Shown piece by piece: positions 35,559 through 44,700 of a stretch of DNA of 64,000 nt; the first letter of the stretch is position 1; each line of letters opens with the position of its first letter. The stretch comes from Chitinophaga nivalis. Its GTDB lineage: Bacteria; Bacteroidota; Bacteroidia; Chitinophagales; Chitinophagaceae. Where the stretch lies: positions 5,940,087-6,004,086 of the forward strand of contig NZ_JAPDNR010000001.1 in the NCBI RefSeq assembly GCF_025989125.1, written 5' to 3'. A model generated the notes under the pieces. The model was given only the letters and a program-made list of their open reading frames with translations, made no database searches and was not told the origin of the DNA. Made by a program: the position numbers and the translations under genes.

Positions 35559-35951
35559 ATGACCACAATTAAATCTACTTCCATCGTTATGCGCAGAACA
35601 GGTCTGATCCTCTATATTTTATGTATTCTTTTCCTGTTGCCGGATGCCATTATGAAAATTGTAAAAGCAGGTCCTTCTATCAAAGGCAGCGTGGAGCTGG
35701 GATGGCCGGAACACCTGGTACCAGCCATTGGTATCATACTACTGATTGCCACTATTCTGTATGCCATTCCACGTACTGCTATCCTGGGGGCTATTCTCCT
35801 GACCGGCTACCTGGGCGGTGCTTACGCCATTATGTTGCGCATCGGTGCCCCGGCTTATTTCCCGATTATTTTCGGGGTACTGGTATGGGCAGCACTCTTC
35901 TTACAGGATGAACGTTTGCGTGCCCTTATTCCTTTCAGCAAAAAAGCATAA
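35559..35951 (+). CDS. DoxX-like membrane protein
   Basis: 130 residues from the ATG at 35559 (MTTIKSTSIVMRRTGLI); a longer frame to 35412 is noncoding. Four helices, with FLLPDAIMKIVK in the first loop, PEHLVPAIGIILLIATILY, AIPRTAILGAILLTGYLGG and YFPIIFGVLVWAALFL, which is the DoxX_2/DoxX-like pattern. Members are integral to the inner membrane; some act with redox or quinone chemistry, but the function here is unknown. Followed by a strong terminator. Confidence 0.85.
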   Translation: MTTIKSTSIVMRRTGLILYILCILFLLPDAIMKIVKAGPSIKGSVELGWPEHLVPAIGIILLIATILYAIPRTAILGAILLTGYLGGAYAIMLRIGAPAYFPIIFGVLVWAALFLQDERLRALIPFSKKA

Positions 35952-35965
35952 ACTATTCTTTTCCG

Positions 35966-36001
35966 CCTGCTCCCTGCGACTTAGTGGCCGCAGGGAGCAG
36001 G
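35966..36001 (+). terminator. Terminator of the DoxX-like gene
   Basis: CCTGCTCCCTGCG (35966-35978) pairs with CGCAGGGAGCAGG (35989-36001), 10-base loop, followed by TCATTTTAG. 15 bases after the stop. Confidence 0.8.
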
Positions 36002-36063
36002 TCATTTTAGCACCGCAATATGTTTAATTGATTTCTTAAGTAATAGCGATACTTCCAGGCATT

Positions 36064-36528
36064 TCATTCGTAGGCTGTTTTGAACTCCAATCCGGCAGGC
36101 AGTAACAAGTTTCCTTTGTGGTAAAGATCAATGAAGAGGGTAATTGTGTCTTTTGTGACAGAAGTGAGATAAACATATTTATCCAGCAATCCCGGTTTGC
36201 TGTCGATAGGCACTTCGGTATACCGGTCACGAATATTGCTGACCAGTTTGGGTATATGCGGATCAGCCACTGTTTTTCGAAACAACGGCAGCAGGTACTG
36301 CTGATCGGCAGTCCGGAGGCCGGATAAAAACTGCTGCGCATACACGGCACTTTTAGCCGGTGTTCCCATTTTTAATTTCAGGGGATGATCAGCAGTATAA
36401 CCATAGGTACTGTCCGGCGATGCCGGCAATGCCGCGAAGTCCCTTTGTCCGGAGACGTGGTTTGTCCATAATAATCCTGCTATTGTCAGCAGTATACACG
36501 GTGAAAGAACCCTATTTTTTTTCATCAT
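36064..36528 (-). CDS. Exported protein of unknown function
   Basis: 154-155 residues, start at 36528 or the adjacent ATG at 36525 (MKKNRVLSPCILLTIAGLLW). Signal peptide with cleavage near VSG-QRD. The mature part is helix-rich with FLSGLRTADQQYLLPLFRKTVADPHIPKLVSNI and DTITLFIDLYHKGN. No family recognised. The upstream in-frame codon at 36540 is GTG and would only add a short extension. Confidence 0.6.
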   Translation of the reverse strand: MMKKNRVLSPCILLTIAGLLWTNHVSGQRDFAALPASPDSTYGYTADHPLKLKMGTPAKSAVYAQQFLSGLRTADQQYLLPLFRKTVADPHIPKLVSNIRDRYTEVPIDSKPGLLDKYVYLTSVTKDTITLFIDLYHKGNLLLPAGLEFKTAYE

Positions 36529-36726
36529 GGCAGATAACACCTTTAATGGTTACGGGCGAACAATTCAAGAGTCAGGAGGCATAAAAGCGGATACCGGTAT
36601 GCAGCTACCGGTTGCTTTGCATAAGCTGGCGATAATAATATTACAAAATATAAAAGACAACCTCAAACATCTGTCATGATATTTAAGATCGTCTTTTATA
36701 TTTTTTATACAAGATTACTTTGTGGA

Positions 36727-37710
36727 TTATATCTTCCCGAAAATGCCGATCATCTCTCCGTTACTCACCTGCTTAACAGCACCGGTATTCCGGTTATACA
36801 ATTTACAGGTAAAAGTCATTTTAACTTTTATATAATAAGTACCAACAAAATTCGGCATATCCGTTACGCTGACTATGCGGAAGGTGCTACCCGTCTGATC
36901 ACCAGAACCGGATTCCGTATCCCATTCTTCTCCTTCCGCATCCAGCCAACCCATGCTTACACCATCGCCATCGCGAAAATCTTTCCGGATGGTATACGTG
37001 CCCGGTGCAAAGAAAGCACGAAATTCTGCGTTGGTAGCGTATACATAACGATGCATGATCCCTTTCGTGACACCAAAACCAGTGGTGCCTTTCGGTGCAG
37101 CTTCCCCACCGCTGGTGTTATAATTTATACCGGCAGATATGGTTACATCATCTACCCCACCCAGTCCGGAGCCGGCTTCATAATTATTATCTTCCGTCAC
37201 GTCCTGCTGATAAGTTTTGCCATCGATCACAATTTTATAGTAACAGTCGGACAATACCTCTTCTTCCCCATTGGTAACGTTAACGAGTACACTACAAGAT
37301 GTACTGCCGGCTTTCAGCAGATAGGCATGCGTACCGCCACGTGTGGGTAATCCACTGGCCTGCAATACAACGCTTTGCACACCGGTAGCAGTAAATACAC
37401 CGGTACCTGTAAACAACATCCCATTCACCACATTCGTCAGTATACCCCAGTTACCTTTCTTCGCCACATTCACGGTTACCTTGATCAAAGCACCGGCAGG
37501 CACAGCTTTTCCGGCTTCAAACACACCACTCACCGTTGCATCGGAGCAATGATTGCTGGTAGGTACAAATGTAAACTCAGCGAGGGCGCCGGTGGGATCG
37601 GGAGATCCGGTAACCGGTTCTGTCGTAGGTTCATAGGACATTTCTTTACTGCAGCCGGCCATCATCACACATAACAACAGCCATACGATACATCTGGAAT
37701 AACGGAACAT
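36727..37710 (-). CDS. Lipoprotein of unknown function
   Basis: 327 residues. Lipobox Cys20 in MMAGCSKEM. Residues 35-145 form a beta-sandwich-like repeat unit seen in Chitinophaga lipoproteins (AGKAVPAGALIKVTVNVAKKG, GVFTATGVQSVVLQASG, STSCSVLVNV). The second part (about 150-327) has a Gly-rich beta pattern (DDVTISAGINYNTSGG) and a charged end TCKLYNRNTGAVKQVSNGEM. Probably surface-exposed or periplasmic. No enzyme motif. A TATATTTG box lies upstream. Confidence 0.7.
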   Translation of the reverse strand: MFRYSRCIVWLLLCVMMAGCSKEMSYEPTTEPVTGSPDPTGALAEFTFVPTSNHCSDATVSGVFEAGKAVPAGALIKVTVNVAKKGNWGILTNVVNGMLFTGTGVFTATGVQSVVLQASGLPTRGGTHAYLLKAGSTSCSVLVNVTNGEEEVLSDCYYKIVIDGKTYQQDVTEDNNYEAGSGLGGVDDVTISAGINYNTSGGEAAPKGTTGFGVTKGIMHRYVYATNAEFRAFFAPGTYTIRKDFRDGDGVSMGWLDAEGEEWDTESGSGDQTGSTFRIVSVTDMPNFVGTYYIKVKMTFTCKLYNRNTGAVKQVSNGEMIGIFGKI

Positions 37711-37776
37711 TATTTCTCTTTAATCAGGTAAGCGATAAATTTCCCGGCCTGCATCCTGCCGGATGCAAGCGGCGCG

Positions 37777-37784
37777 CAAATATA
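37777..37784 (-). promoter_or_regulatory. -7 box for the lipoprotein gene
   Basis: The minus strand reads TATATTTG, a full TAnnTTTG match, 67 bases before the start at 37710. No strong -33 element. Confidence 0.45.
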
Positions 37785-37792
37785 GTCAATAA

Positions 37793-37835
37793 AAAAAGAG
37801 AAATGCTGCCGGATAGCTATCTGCTGATGCCGGCA
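37793..37835 (-). terminator. Candidate terminator of the polyketide/terpene cluster
   Basis: TGCCGG (37807-37812) pairs with CCGGCA (37830-37835); on the minus strand the stem is followed by GCATTTCTCTTTTTTTATT. It lies 12 bases after the acyl-CoA dehydrogenase stop, the last gene of the cluster. Confidence 0.45.
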
Positions 37836-37847
37836 ATTGTTATGCTA

Positions 37848-39302
37848 TTATGCCGGTACTTCTTGTTTGATGGTGATGGCGGAGGCCACAGACCAATTCA
37901 ACAACAACGCGGCGATCTCCTGTTTACAATACGTGGTAGCAGCTATAACAGCTGTTGTTTCCAACGGAATGGTATGCTTAAAACGTTTGATCACCACAAT
38001 GGCGAAAAGTCTCGCCAGTATTCTGCCACATATCACCATGGCCGTATTGCTTTTGGGCACATCCGGTATCGGGCCGCTTTCTTCCAGCACAGCTGCGACA
38101 CTACTCACCGGTGCATAATTTTCTACCAGCTGCAGCAAATCGGTCGCCGCATCTGCCCCCGGAGCTGTCAGGCAATAATGGGTGAGTAAGGCATACAACA
38201 TATCATTTGAGCCACCGAATATGGCAAAGCCTTTGGCATCCTGCACCGCCTGCGCAGAAAAATTGCTTTCTGCCTGATAACGGCAACCATCTCCGCCACA
38301 AAGTTCCTGGTAGTGTAACGCGCCGGCGATCATACTATCTGCCGCCAGCACCTTCATGACCTGCCAGGGGAAAAGATCGGAAGGGGCCTGGGTATTGATT
38401 TCCGTATCCTGCAGCAGATAGGCCAGCAATGCCCGGCAAACATCTCTGCAGGCGGCAATCAGCCCGAGGCGATACCGTACATGTTCCACCTCCAGTAAGT
38501 AGCCGGCAGGCACCTTTCTATTGGCTGCATAGCGGAATGCTTCTTCGTATATACGGGTTAAGAAGCCGGCGCCCATGGCCGTCCATTGCCCCCAGGAAGG
38601 ACTTGTCAGCAAAAAGATGGCATTAAACGACATCTGTTCCAGTTCCAGCTTCCGGTATGCGGGTACAAAAAGATCCAGTTCGTTCACGCCGTAGTCCATC
38701 AGGGTAATACCGATCGGCACATATTTTACTGTGGTTGTAAAACCACCTGCTGCTCTTTTATGAATAAAAAAGCTCACTTTATCTCCGGCTGCTCCACCTG
38801 CCTTATCTTTCGCGGCAATCAGCCACCAATGAGCCGCACCACTGAACCCCTGCCAGTGTTTACTTCCTGTAATCCGGTAACCGTCGTCTTCCTGTTCAAA
38901 AAAAGTACGCATGGTCACCGAGCCACTACCCACTCCCGGTTCAATGACGGCAAAGCCTCCCATCCGGCCATGTGGCAGCAGATCCGCCAATACTTCTTCC
39001 CGTGTGGTCACGTTGGCATACAACATCACATTACGTAGAAAAAGTAAGGTAGGAATATTCATGCTCATTGCCAGGCCCAGGTTATGATAGGCGGCTTTTT
39101 CCAGCAACAGGGAAATTTCTGCAAAATTTTCCCGCCCGCCGTGAGCTGCCGGAATAACGGGCAGGTACATACCCGTATCCACCAGCTGTTTCCATACTTC
39201 TTCCGGCAGATGCCCTTCCGGGCGTTCCTTATAATCGAAGGCCAACAGTATATCACTGAACTGTGCAAGAAATGTTTCGGTATCCGGATTTGATTGCTGC
39301 AT
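37848..39302 (-). CDS. Acyl-CoA dehydrogenase-like flavoprotein (cluster gene 11)
   Basis: 484 residues from the ATG at 39302 (MQQSNPDTETFL); the longer frame adds 26 residues that overlap the KAS III gene. N-domain helices about 1-120 (LPEEVWKQLVDTGMYLPVIPAAHGG), middle beta domain about 125-230 with GFAVIEPGVGSGSVTM and YRITGSKHWQGFSGAAHWW, and C-domain helices about 240-380 with CGGDGCRYQ...AKGFAIFGGSNDMLYALL. The C-terminal ~100 residues exceed a standard ACAD. It binds FAD and would make an alpha,beta double bond in an acyl thioester, perhaps on an ACP or CoA in this pathway. Gap of 37 bases to the KAS III gene; last gene of the operon. Confidence 0.85.
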   Translation of the reverse strand: MQQSNPDTETFLAQFSDILLAFDYKERPEGHLPEEVWKQLVDTGMYLPVIPAAHGGRENFAEISLLLEKAAYHNLGLAMSMNIPTLLFLRNVMLYANVTTREEVLADLLPHGRMGGFAVIEPGVGSGSVTMRTFFEQEDDGYRITGSKHWQGFSGAAHWWLIAAKDKAGGAAGDKVSFFIHKRAAGGFTTTVKYVPIGITLMDYGVNELDLFVPAYRKLELEQMSFNAIFLLTSPSWGQWTAMGAGFLTRIYEEAFRYAANRKVPAGYLLEVEHVRYRLGLIAACRDVCRALLAYLLQDTEINTQAPSDLFPWQVMKVLAADSMIAGALHYQELCGGDGCRYQAESNFSAQAVQDAKGFAIFGGSNDMLYALLTHYCLTAPGADAATDLLQLVENYAPVSSVAAVLEESGPIPDVPKSNTAMVICGRILARLFAIVVIKRFKHTIPLETTAVIAATTYCKQEIAALLLNWSVASAITIKQEVPA

Positions 39303-39339
39303 CGTATTGTATTTGGAGATGAAGAATACGTATGATGGA

Positions 39340-40341
39340 TTAATCAGCGCTGTCATAAGCCCATACCACATGCATGGCACCCCAGGTAAAACCCGCTCCG
39401 AATGCTACCAGCAACAGGTTATCTCCTTTTTGCAGGGTATCTTCATAATCCCACAGGCACAATGGAATGGTGCCGGCGGTGGTGTTACCGTAGCGTTCTA
39501 TATTAAACATGGTTTTCTCCAGCGGAAAGTCCAGTTCTGCCGCCGTAGCGCTAACGATACGTTTATTGGCCTGATGCGGCACCAGCCACCGGATATCTTC
39601 CGCCGTCAGCCGGTTCCGTTGCAGGATCTCCGCAATAATTTCAGACAGGTGCTGTACCGCCGCACTAAAGATGGCCTTGCCATTCATGCGCATAAAGTGT
39701 TCGCGGTTCTGTACTGTTTCTTCCGTAGCCGGCCAGGCGGATCCGCCGGCCTTGATAAAGAGATGTTCACCACCGTTACCATCTGTTTTCAGCAAGGTAT
39801 CGTTGATACCCAGGCCGGTTGTATCCGGCTCCAGCAATACCCCTCCGCCTCCATCACCAAAAACAGCGGCTGTTACTCTTTCTTTATAATCTACCAGACA
39901 ACTCATTTTATCCGCGCCAATGACCATTACTTTTTTGTACCGGCCGTTTTCTATAAAACTGGCGCCTACCTGTAAGCCTATCAGAAAACCGGCGCAAGCG
40001 CCATTCAGGTCTATTCCCCAGGCATTCACGGCGCCAATGTCGCGCGCTACAATACTGGCAGTATTGGGTGTAATCATATCCGGTGTGGAGGTCGCAATAA
40101 TCAGTATTTCTATTTCTTCCGGAGAAATACCGCGCTTATGACAAATCTCCATCGCCGTATAGTTACAAATCAGCGAAGTACCTTGTCCGGGGCCTTTCAG
40201 GATCCGTCTTTCCCTCACACCCAGGTGTTCCCGGATCCAGGTATCCGTAATGTCCAGCATGTTTTCCAACTGATAGTTGGTCAGTACGTCCGGCGGAACA
40301 TAACCACCCACACCGGTGATAGCAGCAGTAATTCTTTCCAT
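39340..40341 (-). CDS. 3-oxoacyl-ACP synthase III (KAS III, FabH-like; cluster gene 10)
   Basis: 333 residues, thiolase fold. The catalytic triad is intact: C116 in NGACAGFL, H256 in VPHQANKR and N286 in RYGNTTAG. In fatty-acid synthesis FabH condenses acetyl-CoA with malonyl-ACP; in clusters, FabH-like enzymes set the starter unit or join an acyl chain to an acceptor as ester or C-C synthase. Start 20 bases downstream of the hotdog gene stop. This is very unlikely to be the housekeeping FabH, given its place inside the cluster. Likely starter unit or release step (inference). Confidence 0.88.
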   Translation of the reverse strand: MERITAAITGVGGYVPPDVLTNYQLENMLDITDTWIREHLGVRERRILKGPGQGTSLICNYTAMEICHKRGISPEEIEILIIATSTPDMITPNTASIVARDIGAVNAWGIDLNGACAGFLIGLQVGASFIENGRYKKVMVIGADKMSCLVDYKERVTAAVFGDGGGGVLLEPDTTGLGINDTLLKTDGNGGEHLFIKAGGSAWPATEETVQNREHFMRMNGKAIFSAAVQHLSEIIAEILQRNRLTAEDIRWLVPHQANKRIVSATAAELDFPLEKTMFNIERYGNTTAGTIPLCLWDYEDTLQKGDNLLLVAFGAGFTWGAMHVVWAYDSAD

Positions 40342-40361
40342 AATCTTCCTGTTACAATTGG

Positions 40362-41738
40362 TTACAGGATCACCAGGTCAATAACAACCGTGACATTGGG
40401 ATCCTGCTGAGATACGTTTACACTGACCCGGCTGATAAACCGGAATTTCTTTTTACTGATTTTCATGACCCGTGTATGAGCGGTTACTACGGTATTAATC
40501 GGTATTACTTCCATCGCACTGATATCTGCCGTATCGGTTACGATACGGATATCTGCTGCTGCTTCCAGTCCCAATAACCATTTGCGGGCATCCTTTATCA
40601 GGTTGTATAATAAAAATACAGCCGGTACAAAAGGGTACTCGGGGAAATGGCCCAGACAGTGTGCACTGGTAAAAGGTCCGATTAAGCAACGATAAGTATT
40701 GGCTTCCTCCACCGGTAGCCAGGTACTTTCCGGTAAAAGCGGATCATATACCAGGCTATCTGTCACCTCCTGTTTCAGGTGCCCAAACCATTTTTTAAAA
40801 AAATCATCACTTAACACGCTATAGCCAAAGAAAATATTGTAGACCGGAGCGCCGGCAGTATTGAAAATCCGGATCAGGTCCTGCGACCGTTTATTGGCGG
40901 CAATGTGTTCTACTACCGCGTATAACTTTCCTTCCGGCAGCTGACTGCACCGACTGATACTCAGTTGATGTCCGACCAGGTATTGTGGCGCTGTAGGGTG
41001 GTAAATACGGTTATAATTCCAGGCCGTGAGCCCGGCGCATATATGTAGTAAATCAGTCAGTTTTTCGTCTTCATATAAAGTGGCATCCCCTATCGATGCC
41101 CGCAGGGTGTTGCCCCATATTTCTATTTCACCGGCCGGCAGTCTCAGGAAAGGCGGTTTCATGGCAATGTGCGTAGTATGATCTGCCGGTTGCTCCAGGG
41201 GATAAACATCTTCCGTAATCCGGAGTGCGTGGAGATCCGCTTCGTCTGCTACAGGCACCAACGTTACCTGACAGGTGGTCCCCAGTTCTTCCCGGATAGC
41301 GGTGGCCAGGGTCAGAATTTCTGTTGCCGTAAAAATAACCGTTGCCATTTCACCGGCGCTATTTCCGATCGCATCGCTGGCAGGATGCAGCAACAGACTT
41401 ACCGCATCAGGCGCCACTACCTCTACACCAATCCTGTTTCCGCAGTGTAATGCTTCCAGCACTGTCAGCAGTATTTCCAGTATCAGCGGCGCCCCTGTCC
41501 GGGATGGAGGTTGCACCATTACCAGGTATTTTGTATAGCGTTTAGCCATTTCCGTGAGTACGCCTGTACAAAGTGTTTCACTGAACTGTTTTCCTTTCAG
41601 CAGAAAAGCAGTAGACTGCATAATGTGGTACATCCCTGCAGTTGTCACCTTTGGAGACGACAGGTTCCCCCGGTCTGCAAATAATTGTTGCAGCAATGTT
41701 TCGGGGAATTGAGAATCAGTTAACAGTTTATTATTCAT
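40362..41738 (-). CDS. Two-part protein with C-terminal FabZ-like hotdog domain (cluster gene 9)
   Basis: 458 residues, no signal. The C-terminal ~115 residues have GPFTSAHCLGHFPEYPFVPA, the FabA/FabZ-type helix motif with His364 in place of the usual catalytic His, and a following strand run (DIRIVTDTADISAMEVIPI, KKFRFISRVSV) typical of a hotdog fold. The first ~250 residues show no motif I know (GTG-like EMAKRYTKYLV, VEVVAPDAVSLLL). Sits between the PKS and KAS III genes (31 and 20 bases). May dehydrate or release a beta-hydroxyacyl thioester; AfsA-like or DH-like roles remain open. Confidence 0.65.
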   Translation of the reverse strand: MNNKLLTDSQFPETLLQQLFADRGNLSSPKVTTAGMYHIMQSTAFLLKGKQFSETLCTGVLTEMAKRYTKYLVMVQPPSRTGAPLILEILLTVLEALHCGNRIGVEVVAPDAVSLLLHPASDAIGNSAGEMATVIFTATEILTLATAIREELGTTCQVTLVPVADEADLHALRITEDVYPLEQPADHTTHIAMKPPFLRLPAGEIEIWGNTLRASIGDATLYEDEKLTDLLHICAGLTAWNYNRIYHPTAPQYLVGHQLSISRCSQLPEGKLYAVVEHIAANKRSQDLIRIFNTAGAPVYNIFFGYSVLSDDFFKKWFGHLKQEVTDSLVYDPLLPESTWLPVEEANTYRCLIGPFTSAHCLGHFPEYPFVPAVFLLYNLIKDARKWLLGLEAAADIRIVTDTADISAMEVIPINTVVTAHTRVMKISKKKFRFISRVSVNVSQQDPNVTVVIDLVIL

Positions 41739-41769
41739 AACAAACAGTATTATAGTAAACCGGATGACG

Positions 41770-44700
41770 TCATAATTGAGCCGTAGCCGCCGACGATGTA
41801 AAGGCTCCGGGATAATGTGCGAGCAGATAACCCGCCAGCTGATCGATATCCGGATAATTGAAAAATACCGTTGGTGTCAGCTGCAGCTGATATTTTTCAT
41901 TCAACTGGTCTGCAAACTGTGTAAAACGAATCGAGTCAAATCCATAATCCTCCAGGCTAACGCCTGCATCCAGTTCATGGGTAGCAATACCCAGCATACC
42001 GGCTACTTCTTTCGTCAATAATTGTATCAACGCCGGGAGTGTAACGGACGACCGGGAGGCGGGTTCCCGCAAGCCGGCGCCGGGCGTTGCCGGGGCTTCC
42101 TGCCGGACAGGGGTGCTTATTTCCGGTTGCGGATAACAATATTCTTTTGCAAACGGATAAGCCGGTAAACTAATCCGTTGTTGTTTTCCGGTATACAACG
42201 CCTGCCAGTCTGCCTGTCCTTCTTTTACCCAATGCGCTGCCAGCCCTTCCAGGTCATTCGTTGCGCCGGCAGCCACAGTAGCAGCCGATTTTGCCCGACG
42301 ACCAGGAGACAATACCGATTCTCCGGTGTGGATGCCAGCCGCGCTATCTCCGACCATCAGCCAGGTAGTGAATTTTTCTTTCAGCATCGCCAGGCTATTC
42401 ACACAAACGGCTATACGTATATCCATGGTGTCCCGGCCTGTTTGCAGGGTATAAGCGATGCTTGTCAGCATGGCATCTGTATACCGGCCACTGTCGATGG
42501 CCGCCAGCAACTGTGTCACCTTATCGCGCAGCTGTTCCCGGTTGCGGGCAGACAGTACGATCAATACCGGTGAAGTGCTTACCCGGTAAACCGGCCGTGG
42601 ATATTCTTCCAGCACCACATGGGCATTAACGCCGCCAAAACCGAAAGAACTCACCCCTGCCCTGGCAGGCAGCGGCAATCCGGTGGCATCGTGTATCGTT
42701 TCCCACGGTTTACTTTCCTGTACGATATAGAAGGGACTATCGGTGAGCCGGATATAAGGATTCAGGTACTGGCAGTGAATATTTTTTACGATCTGCCGGT
42801 GCTGCAGCTGTAAGAGCACTTTTATGATACCGGCTATACCTGCTGCATACTCCAGGTGTCCAATGCTACTTTTCACAGCGCCGATACCACAGTGTGGTGT
42901 CTGCGGCATCGGATATCCGCCAGCAGCATACAATTCCTCAAAAGCGGCTTTCAGCGCATTGATTTCAACAGGATCACCCAGCGCAGTACCGGTACCATGT
43001 GCTTCGAGGTAGGTGATCGTACGTGGGTCTATACGGGCACGGGTATACGCTGTTTTCAATACCGCCGCCTGTGCCTTCACATTCGGCGCCGTCAGGGAAT
43101 TAGCGCGGCCACCATGATTTTCAGCGCCGGCGAGTATAATGCCGTAAATATGATCCCCATCCCGTTCTGCATCGGCCAAACGTTTCAGGCAGATCATGCC
43201 GGCGCCTTCACTCCGTACATAACCATTGGCTTTATCGGAGAAGGTTTTGCAACGACCATCTTCACTCAACATGCCCGCTTTGCTGTAGCTGATAAAAAAA
43301 TCGGTGGATTGTAAAGCATTTACCCCTCCTGCCAATGCCATATCACAGTTGCCATTCCGCAGTGATTCCACAGCACGTAAAACAGCGACCAATCCACTGG
43401 AGCAGGCTGTATCTACCGGTTCACTGGGACCATGCAGATCCAGCAGATAACTAATACGGTTAGGTCCGACACTCGCCACCATCGCCGGAGCCGTATATCC
43501 TTTTGCTTTAACGCCTATTCTGGCCAGGAAATTACTGTATTCATGTGCACTGACACCGGCAAAAACGGCGGTCTGGCTGCCCGCCAGCGACCGCGGCGCG
43601 TAGCCTGCGTCTTCAATGGCTTTCCAGGCTTCCATCATCAACAGCCGTTGCTGCGGATCGATGTAAGCTGCTTCTGCGGGAAACAGGCCAAAAAATTCCG
43701 GATCAAATGCATACAGGTCGTCTATAAAACCACCCCACCAGTTTTTATCCTCCTCTCCCTTTACTTTTCTTTCCTGCGGCATCTGTGTAATACAGTCTTT
43801 TCCTTCCTGCAGGTTTTTCCAGAACTGGTGTACATCTCCCGCCATCGGCAAATGCGCACTCATACCTATGATCGCCACGGGGACCTCGCCTTCTTCCCAT
43901 ACCCGTTCCCAGGATGGTGTGGCCGTTACTGCCCGGTCAGCCGGTGTATCGATGGGCGTTGTATGTCCATTAACAGTAGCGGGTTGTGCTTCTCCGGCAG
44001 ACAGATACGCTGCCAATGCGGCCAGTGTTTTATATTTTAAAAACAGCGGTGGTGTAACCTTTTTTGTATGTATATTATTCAGTTCATCTGCAAACTGGCC
44101 ATACAAAATAGAATCAAAGCCATAATCATGAAGCGCTACATCGGGCGCCATCTCTCCGGCCGGAATCTCCAGCAACCGGGCAGCATGGTTGGTCAACTGC
44201 TGCAGGAGCGTATCAGACGGGTGCTGTTTAACAGGCGACACCTTTTCTGTTCGTATATCCGCCGGCGTGCCCCTATCCGTTGCCGCCGCTGCATGTACAC
44301 CGTTACTCCGCAGATAATTGGCTATGGCTGCCAGTGTATTATATTCAAAAAATAACGGTGGTGTGATTTGCTGACCATACGCTTTACTCAGCTCTTCCGC
44401 CAGTTGGGTATACAAAATAGAATCAAAGCCGTAATCATCCAGGATCACCTGCGACTCTATATTCTCCGCCGGGATGGCCAGCAGCCGGGCGGCATATGCC
44501 GTCAGCTCCTCCAGCAGCGTATCGGACAGGCTTTCTTTTACCGGTGGTGGTGCTGTTCGTGTAGCCATCGGTATGATGGTGTCGTTTGTCACGGCATTTG
44601 TGCCAGCTCCCTGCAGGTAACCGGCAATGGCAGCCAGCGTATTATATTCAAAAAATAACGGTGGCGTGATTTGCCGGTCATAAGTTTTGCTCAGCTCTTC

